A stretch of DNA of 64,000 bases from assembly GCA_012517325.1 (NCBI GenBank), contig JAAYVF010000006.1:62001-126000 (forward strand). Reading direction: 5' to 3'. This document shows, piece after piece, positions 58,958 through 64,000 of this stretch. A model generated the notes under the pieces. The model did not search any database, was not told the origin of the DNA, and saw only the letters and a list, made by a program, of their open reading frames with translations. How positions within the stretch are numbered: the first letter of the stretch is position 1; each line of letters opens with the position of its first letter. The DNA comes from Myxococcales bacterium (GTDB lineage Bacteria > Lernaellota > Lernaellaia > Lernaellales > Lernaellaceae). A program made the translations under genes and the position numbers.

Positions 58958-61162
58958 ATGGCGAACTTCACCTATCGCGACGGGCATTATTTCAAAGACG
59001 GTGAACCGTTCTTCTTTATCGGTATCGACTATCAGTATTACCGCGACAAGCGCTCGAACTGGGGCGCGCGGCTGGATCAGCTCAAGGCCGGCGGGGGCAA
59101 CGTCATCACGTTTTACATCCCCTGGCGGCACCACATCGTGCACGACGAACGGACCGGCGCGGTGCGCTACGACTTCACCGGCGAAACGCTCGATTCGCGC
59201 GACCTGGTGACCTTCCTCAACTTGATCCGCGCAAAAGGGCTGCACGCCGTCGCCAAGCCCGGGCCGTTCGTCCACTCCGAGCTGAACATCGGCGGCCTGC
59301 CGGACATCGCTTCGCCCTCGTTCAACCCGGAAATCGAGCCGGTGCGCCTCTATCACGGCGGGCCGCTCTATTGGGAGTACGACTACACGCAGTTGCCGTC
59401 GCCGTGGGATCCGCTCTTCGCCGCGCTGGCCGAGCGCTGGCTGGGCGAGGTCGGTAAGCTGTTGCAACCCTATGTCGGCGAACCGCTGATCGGTATTCAG
59501 TTGCTCGACGAAACGATTTACTGCACCAGCAACGATGCGCCGTGGCATTTCGGCTACGACGCGCCGAACATGCGCTTCTTCCACCAGTTGCTGCGCCGGA
59601 AGTACAAAACGATCGCCAATTACAACAAGGTTCACGGCACGGAATACCGGGCGTTCGATTTCGTTCCCGCGCCGCGGCTGGAGCCGGGAAAGCCGGTCGC
59701 GCACGAGCGCCGGGAACTGTTGCGGTACGTCGACTGGGCCGAGTTCCAGTGGCGCGTCCGGCGCGTCGCCTACGAGGTTTACCGGCAGCAACTGGGCATT
59801 GACTTGCCCTACCTGACCAACTTTGCCGGCATCACGCCGCCCATTTCGGAAAACGTGCCCGACGCTAAGGAAGCCTCGACCAAGGATTCGCCGCTGAACT
59901 ATCTGCCGCTTTACCCCGAATGGTGGTTCGCGCAAAACCGCGTCGATCTCGACGCCGACGTCTATCACTACGGCATGATCTCCTGGCTCGGCGTTGCGGC
60001 CTACAACATCGGCGACGCCGGCAGCGAGCCGGGCGAACTGGGCGACAACGAGGTCTTCAACCGGTACATCAACACGGCGCGCCGGCGCCGCGGCCTCAAC
60101 CTGGAAGAGAACTGGGGCTTCTCGAAGCTCTATCATCCGCTCAGCAAGTACCCAATGATCCCGTTCTTCCAAACGCTGGCTTCCATCGCCGGCGGCGCGA
60201 CAGGCTACGTGGTGTTCACCGGCGTCTGCCACGGTTACTGGATCGACGACCTGGATCGCACGACGCAAAAGCAGTACCGCACCTTCCCGGACGCGGCGCC
60301 GGTCGGCGAAAACGGCGAGATCGGGCCGATGTATGACGCGATGAAGCTGCTCGACGATTATTTCGCGCGCGAGGGCGCGGCGTTCCTGCGCGCCGCGATG
60401 GACATGGACCTTTGCTTCTTGATCGAGCCGGAGTACGCCGCGGTATCATCCTGGACGCCGTCGGCGACCGAATGGACATTGCCGCACGCGATTCCGCGCG
60501 TCGGCACGGGCGTGCTGGAACCGGCGACCATGACCTGCAACCGCCTGGGCGTGAATTACGAACTGGCGGAACTGCCCGCCTTGTCGGTCGACGACCTGCT
60601 GGCCAAGAAGCGGGTCGCCATGCAACTGGCGTTCTTCCTGTCGCGGTCGGCGCAGGAAAAGCTGATCGAGTTCGTCAAACGGGGCGGCGTGCTCATCGCT
60701 TCCGGCGAACTGCCGCGTTACGACGAGTTCATGCGCCCGTGCGAGCTGTTCGCCGATTTCGTCCGCACCGATCCCGCGGGCCTAATTTACAACACGGGCA
60801 ACATCTTCAACGACGAAAACGCCCTGCTGGCCAATCTGCGGCGCGCGGGTTGGGAACGCCGCGTGTCCTATTCGGATCTGCTGCGGGCGTTCGTTTACCG
60901 GCAGGAAGACGACTATTTCGTGTTGTTCTTCAACTTCGACCGCAGCGGCCCGCATGAAAAAGCGATCGAGTTTTACGGCCGCCGCCTGCTGCTTACCGTC
61001 GGCGCCAAGACCTGCGGCGTGGTGCGGGTGGTCGGCGACCGCATCCGCTCGTATCTCATCAAGGGCGTCAACGAGTTCGAAGACCGGGTGGAAACGATCC
61101 GCCTGCGGATGGCCGATCAGACGATCGAAGTGGTCGGCGACGGCTCGGGTTTTGACTTGTAG
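58958..61162 (+). CDS. GH35-like beta-galactosidase-family glycoside hydrolase (cytoplasmic)
   Basis: 734 residues, no signal peptide; GAGG lies 6 nt before the ATG. The N-terminal (beta/alpha)8-like domain has the family opening FIGIDYQYYRDKRSNW, then LKAGGGNVITFYIPWRHH and KPGPFVHSELNIGGLPDI, matching the GH35 start. The acid/base loop, Q-x-E-N-E in GH35, reads IQLLDETIY: the catalytic Glu position is kept but the preceding Asn is Asp. A possible nucleophile lies in NLEENWGF (about residue 385), though alignment there is unsure. The C-terminal about 200 residues resemble a beta-galactosidase trimerisation/beta-sandwich part. It probably cleaves an intracellular oligosaccharide; the beta-galactoside specificity is not proven. 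Confidence 0.75.
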   Translation: MANFTYRDGHYFKDGEPFFFIGIDYQYYRDKRSNWGARLDQLKAGGGNVITFYIPWRHHIVHDERTGAVRYDFTGETLDSRDLVTFLNLIRAKGLHAVAKPGPFVHSELNIGGLPDIASPSFNPEIEPVRLYHGGPLYWEYDYTQLPSPWDPLFAALAERWLGEVGKLLQPYVGEPLIGIQLLDETIYCTSNDAPWHFGYDAPNMRFFHQLLRRKYKTIANYNKVHGTEYRAFDFVPAPRLEPGKPVAHERRELLRYVDWAEFQWRVRRVAYEVYRQQLGIDLPYLTNFAGITPPISENVPDAKEASTKDSPLNYLPLYPEWWFAQNRVDLDADVYHYGMISWLGVAAYNIGDAGSEPGELGDNEVFNRYINTARRRRGLNLEENWGFSKLYHPLSKYPMIPFFQTLASIAGGATGYVVFTGVCHGYWIDDLDRTTQKQYRTFPDAAPVGENGEIGPMYDAMKLLDDYFAREGAAFLRAAMDMDLCFLIEPEYAAVSSWTPSATEWTLPHAIPRVGTGVLEPATMTCNRLGVNYELAELPALSVDDLLAKKRVAMQLAFFLSRSAQEKLIEFVKRGGVLIASGELPRYDEFMRPCELFADFVRTDPAGLIYNTGNIFNDENALLANLRRAGWERRVSYSDLLRAFVYRQEDDYFVLFFNFDRSGPHEKAIEFYGRRLLLTVGAKTCGVVRVVGDRIRSYLIKGVNEFEDRVETIRLRMADQTIEVVGDGSGFDL

Positions 61163-61186
61163 TCGCGTCAAGACCGCGCAATCGCG

Positions 61187-61222
61187 AACGAAAGGCGGCC
61201 CCGCGGGCGTCTTTTCGTTTTT
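61187..61222 (+). terminator. Intrinsic terminator after the GH35-like gene
   Basis: AACGAAAG...CTTTTCGTT form the outer stem with one bulge, and GCCC-CGC-GGGC forms the inner hairpin. It ends in a T-run. Confidence 0.7.
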
Positions 61223-61237
61223 GGGTTTCCCGGCAAC

Positions 61238-61266
61238 TTTTCAATCCTTATATTCCCTGCTATAAA
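61238..61266 (+). promoter_or_regulatory. Candidate promoter for the DUF362 gene
   Basis: TATAAA (61261-61266) lies 17 bp after TTTTCA (61238-61243). The -35 is weak, but position relative to the upstream terminator and downstream start is right. Confidence 0.35.
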
Positions 61267-61323
61267 CGTGGCGCGACGGCCGGATGAATCCGGCCCGGAT
61301 CGGCGTTAACGAGAGGGATAACG

Positions 61324-62427
61324 ATGACCAAGGCAAAAGTGGCGGTTTTAAAAACCATGCCGGAAACCGTGCTCGACGATTATGCGCGGTTGATCGAAAT
61401 GGGCGAGGCGCAAAAGCACCTCGACCGGAACGCGACGACGATTCTGAAGGACAACATCTCCTGGCACTTCATGTACCCGGGGGCCAACACCACACCATGG
61501 CAACTGGAAGGGACGATTCTCGGCCTGCAGAAACTGGGCTACCAGGATCAGGTTTGCGTGCAGAACGAAACCGTGGTGATCAACGCCTTCAAGGGCGAGC
61601 GACTCAATAAATTCGTGCCCATCTTCGAAAAGTACAACCTACCGGTGAAGTACAATTTTCGGCCGGAAGAAATCAAATGGGTCGAGTACAAGCCGAAAGG
61701 CCAGACCCTGGTCCTGCACAAAATCTATCCCAAAGGCATCACGCTGCCCGAATACTTTTTTGGCAAGAACATCGTGCATCTGCCGACCGTCAAATGCCAC
61801 GTCTACACGACGTACACCGGCGCGATGAAAAACGCCTTCGGCGGCCTGCTGACGACCCGCCGTCACTACACCCACACCTGGATTCACGAAACCCTCGTCG
61901 ACCTGCTGATGATCCAGCGGGAGATCCACACCGGCCTCTTCAACATTATGGACGGCACTACCGCCGGCAACGGCCCGGGTCCGCGCACCATGTGGCCGGT
62001 CGTCAAAGATTACATTCTGGCCTCGGGCGACCCCGTGGCGATCGACGCGGTGGCGGCCAAATTGATGGGTTTCGATCCATTGTCGATTCCCTGCATCCGC
62101 ATCGCCCACGATAAGGGCCTGGGCGTCGGCGACCCGCGCGAAATCGAGATCGCCGGCGAGGACATCACCAACGTCAATTTCCATTTCCAGACCGGGCACA
62201 ATGCGGCGACGGGCTTCGTCAAATACTTCTGGTGGGGCTTCCTCAAACCGTTGCAGAAGCTCTTTTTCCATACGCCCCTGGTCTATTTCTTCGTGCTGGG
62301 CTCCTACGTGTTTCACGATTACATCTGGTACCCGTTCAAAGGCATTCCGCGGGTGCGGCGGTGGCTGCGCACGACCAAATGGGGCCAGTTGTTCCTGAAG
62401 TATCCGGGCAAGTTCAGCTATTATTGA
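61324..62427 (+). CDS. DUF362-domain protein
   Basis: 367 residues. Family features: an N-terminal beta-alpha segment (AKVAVLKTMPETVLDDYARL), then HLPTVKCHVYTTYTGAMKNA (the K-x-H...G-A-x-K-N block that defines DUF362) and ASGDPVAIDAVAAKLMGFD. No C-x-x-C-x-x-C iron-sulfur motif is present, unlike the longer ferredoxin-fused members. The C-terminus (about 305-345) is hydrophobic and ends basic, so peripheral membrane association is possible. Function of the family is unknown. AGAGGG lies 6 nt before the ATG, and it is a single-gene unit. Confidence 0.85.
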   Translation: MTKAKVAVLKTMPETVLDDYARLIEMGEAQKHLDRNATTILKDNISWHFMYPGANTTPWQLEGTILGLQKLGYQDQVCVQNETVVINAFKGERLNKFVPIFEKYNLPVKYNFRPEEIKWVEYKPKGQTLVLHKIYPKGITLPEYFFGKNIVHLPTVKCHVYTTYTGAMKNAFGGLLTTRRHYTHTWIHETLVDLLMIQREIHTGLFNIMDGTTAGNGPGPRTMWPVVKDYILASGDPVAIDAVAAKLMGFDPLSIPCIRIAHDKGLGVGDPREIEIAGEDITNVNFHFQTGHNAATGFVKYFWWGFLKPLQKLFFHTPLVYFFVLGSYVFHDYIWYPFKGIPRVRRWLRTTKWGQLFLKYPGKFSYY

Positions 62428-62443
62428 TTCGCGATCCGGCGCT

Positions 62444-63022
62444 TCACTGCGGCGGCGCGCCCAGGGGCCGGCCGAAGGTCAGGGTGCGTCGCGCCGCCTG
62501 CTGTTCCGCCGCGATCTCCAACTTCCATTCGACGAGTTGGCCGTCCGCCAGCGTCCAAAACGCCCGGCGGACCGGCGTCAGGCGCGTGCCTTCCCGGCGC
62601 GGGGCGCCCAGGATGGCCTCCAACCGATCGGTTTCGGCTTCGAATCGCGTCTGTTCGCTTTCCAGGTTCGCCGCCACCGGCTCATCCTGAATTTGCAGCC
62701 AGAGAATCGTGTCGTTTTCGCCGCGCAGCCTCACCAGGCGGTTGACTTGTTCGGGCCCACTCTGCGTGTACCAATAAATGCCGTTGCCGGCCGCCTGGTG
62801 GTTGGGATGAGCCCGCAGAATCGCGCGCACCGAGCCCCCCAGGCGGACTTCGATCTGGCAGGCCGAGAGGATTTCGTTTTGCCTGTCGCGCAACGACGGG
62901 GTACAGGCCAGGACCAGCAACAAGGAGACAAAAACGGGTAGGCGGCCAAAACGAGAGTGAATCAATCCGTCGGCATTGCCGTTCGGGAAATAGCGGTCAG
63001 GCGTAGCGTCGGTTCGGCTCAC
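62444..63022 (-). CDS. Small lipoprotein of unknown function
   Basis: Up to 192 residues from GTG 63022. A hydrophobic stretch with lipobox LVLAC lies about 40 residues in, so the true start may be a downstream TTG near 62965, which would give a normal-length signal peptide. The mature protein (about 150 residues) shows alternating beta strands and helices (SVRAILRAHPNHQAAGNGIY, ILWLQIQDEPVAANL) and is polar. No family recognised. It lies 16 bp downstream of the next exported protein gene on the same strand, so the two are probably co-transcribed. Confidence 0.65.
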   Translation of the reverse strand: MSRTDATPDRYFPNGNADGLIHSRFGRLPVFVSLLLVLACTPSLRDRQNEILSACQIEVRLGGSVRAILRAHPNHQAAGNGIYWYTQSGPEQVNRLVRLRGENDTILWLQIQDEPVAANLESEQTRFEAETDRLEAILGAPRREGTRLTPVRRAFWTLADGQLVEWKLEIAAEQQAARRTLTFGRPLGAPPQ

Positions 63023-63038
63023 GCGCTTTTCGTTTTAC

Positions 63039-63473
63039 CTATTCCTTGGTGCATTCGTTGTGTTCGGGCTCCTCTTTTTTATACAAGGCGGTCGCCAATT
63101 GGTGATAGGCTTCGTGAACGTCGATCAAGGCCTTGCTCAGCGCCGCGTCATCCTTGCCCTTCGCGGTTTGCGCCAATTTGCCGACCTCCGCAACCAGAAT
63201 GAGCGCCTTCGAATCGAAAGTCGCCTTCCGGCTTTGCAGACCCGCCGGTAACGTCGCCTTTTGCAGGGCGCCGGCCAGCATAACCAGTTCCGGCGCCGCC
63301 TGGCGGATCGCGGCCCAATCCTTGGCCGGATAATCGGTATGCCAGCATTTGGCCATGACCAGATGGAACGCCGTCAATTCGGGGACGGGAGCCGGTTCAT
63401 TTTCCCCGGCCCACGCGGCGCCCGCGCCCAAGCTCGTCAGCACCAGGAAGAGAACGAGAATCCGCCGGTGCAT
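63039..63473 (-). CDS. Small exported helical protein
   Basis: 144 residues. AAGGAG 9 nt before the ATG; signal peptide 1 to about 22 (LVLFLVLTSLGAGAAWA). The mature part is all-helical and His/Cys-containing: HLVMAKCWHTDYPAKDW, then APELVMLAGALQKAT, IDVHEAYHQLATALY and a C-terminal EHNECTKE. It looks like a four-helix bundle similar in size to cytochrome c'/b562-like proteins but lacks C-x-x-C-H. Metal binding through the His and Cys is possible. Function unknown. Confidence 0.75.
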   Translation of the reverse strand: MHRRILVLFLVLTSLGAGAAWAGENEPAPVPELTAFHLVMAKCWHTDYPAKDWAAIRQAAPELVMLAGALQKATLPAGLQSRKATFDSKALILVAEVGKLAQTAKGKDDAALSKALIDVHEAYHQLATALYKKEEPEHNECTKE

Positions 63474-63488
63474 GGTTCCTACTCCTTT

Positions 63489-64000
63489 TTAATCGGTGAA
63501 GCGGAATTTCAGGATGGTCCACAGCGCTTTGAAGCCGTCGCGCCAGGTGATCTTTTTGCCTTCGGCGAAATCGCGGCCGGAGTAGTAGATCGGCACCTCG
63601 AAGACTTTGTACCCGCGCTTGAAAACCTTGGCGGTGATTTCCGGCTCGAACTCAAAACGGTCGGACCGGATGGCCATGTCCTTGAGGATCGGCGCGCGAA
63701 AAACCTTGTAACAGGTTTCCATGTCCGTGAGCATCGTGTTGTACAGCAGGTTGGTCACGAAGGTCAGGAAACGATTGCCGAGATAATGCCAATAGAGAAA
63801 GGCGCGGCGCGGCCCGAGAAAACGGCTGCCGTAAACGACGTCGGCTTTCTTGTTGACGATCGGGTCGATCAGCGTGTGGTAATCGTTCGGATCGTATTCC
63901 AGATCAGCGTCCTGAATCAGGGCGATCTCGCCGGTGATCTTTTCCTTGCCGGTGCGGATCGCGGCGCCCTTGCCGCGGTTGACCTCGTGGTAAAAAACGC
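63489..64000 (-). CDS. Family 2 glycosyltransferase, dolichol-phosphate mannosyltransferase-like (partial)
   Basis: The frame enters from the right edge and ends at 63489; about 170 C-terminal residues are visible. Motifs: NRGKGAAIRTG, IALIQDADLEYDPNDY (the D-x-D metal/nucleotide-sugar site), VVYGSRF, then LGNRFLTFVTNL and LTDMETCYKVFR, all hallmarks of the DPM1/GT2 group that transfers a sugar from a nucleotide donor to polyprenyl phosphate. No C-terminal membrane domain follows, so this is the short soluble type. The N-terminus and nucleotide-binding start lie outside the window. Confidence 0.88.
   Translation of the reverse strand, partial: VFYHEVNRGKGAAIRTGKEKITGEIALIQDADLEYDPNDYHTLIDPIVNKKADVVYGSRFLGPRRAFLYWHYLGNRFLTFVTNLLYNTMLTDMETCYKVFRAPILKDMAIRSDRFEFEPEITAKVFKRGYKVFEVPIYYSGRDFAEGKKITWRDGFKALWTILKFRFTD

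Overview
This high-GC window comes from a Gram-negative bacterium. It has lipobox lipoproteins, an OmpA-type outer-membrane protein, menaquinone biosynthesis and PPi-type phosphofructokinase. Several features point to an uncultured lineage near the old Deltaproteobacteria (Myxococcota, Desulfobacterota or a neighbouring candidate phylum such as Lernaellota): very long Cys-rich secreted proteins, Asp/Asn (DDN) linkers after lipoboxes, a MopE-type metal-binding motif and a GEMM-I cyclic-di-GMP riboswitch. That placement is inferred from style and not from any marker gene.

Region 1 (1-28.8 kb) is a giant exoprotein array. A truncated secreted metallophosphoesterase and about 1 kb of AT-rich DNA lead into four co-oriented paralogues of about 1185, 1200, 5547 and 903 aa. 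Each begins with a signal peptide, then a fibronectin-III-like domain, a conserved beta domain and long tandem Cys-rich repeats that resemble disintegrin spacing. Three share a C-terminal cassette. The 5547-aa member also carries a beta-propeller and eight right-handed beta-helix modules separated by Cys-rich blocks. The fourth ends with a cohesin-like domain and a DDN linker. A small zinc-binding protein sits inside the array.

Region 2 (28.8-40.3 kb) is a cell-surface block: a beta-helix lipoprotein with a MopE motif, a lipoprotein of unknown function behind a c-di-GMP-I riboswitch, a ceramidase-like lipoprotein, a small membrane methyltransferase, a phosphoesterase/OmpA operon and a YHS-domain protein.

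Region 3 (40.3-50.2 kb) is rich in acyl- and methyl-transfer genes: a CoA-transferase/racemase, two related membrane acyltransferase-like proteins, an AAC(3)-fold acetyltransferase coupled to a DUF4910 peptidase-like protein, a translationally coupled ACP-FkbH-VOC operon, a SAM methyltransferase and a cupin. It looks like a pathway that modifies a surface glycan or small molecule through an ACP-bound intermediate.

Region 4 (50.2-64 kb) is mostly housekeeping: polyprenyl synthase and MenA, a SpoU-type methyltransferase, a K+ channel, an amino-sugar operon (GlmU-like beta-helix protein, GlmM, NagB-like), PPi-PFK, a GH35-like glycosidase, a DUF362 protein, two small exported proteins and a truncated dolichol-phosphate-mannose-synthase-like glycosyltransferase. 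No tRNA, rRNA, CRISPR array, insertion sequence or prophage was seen.
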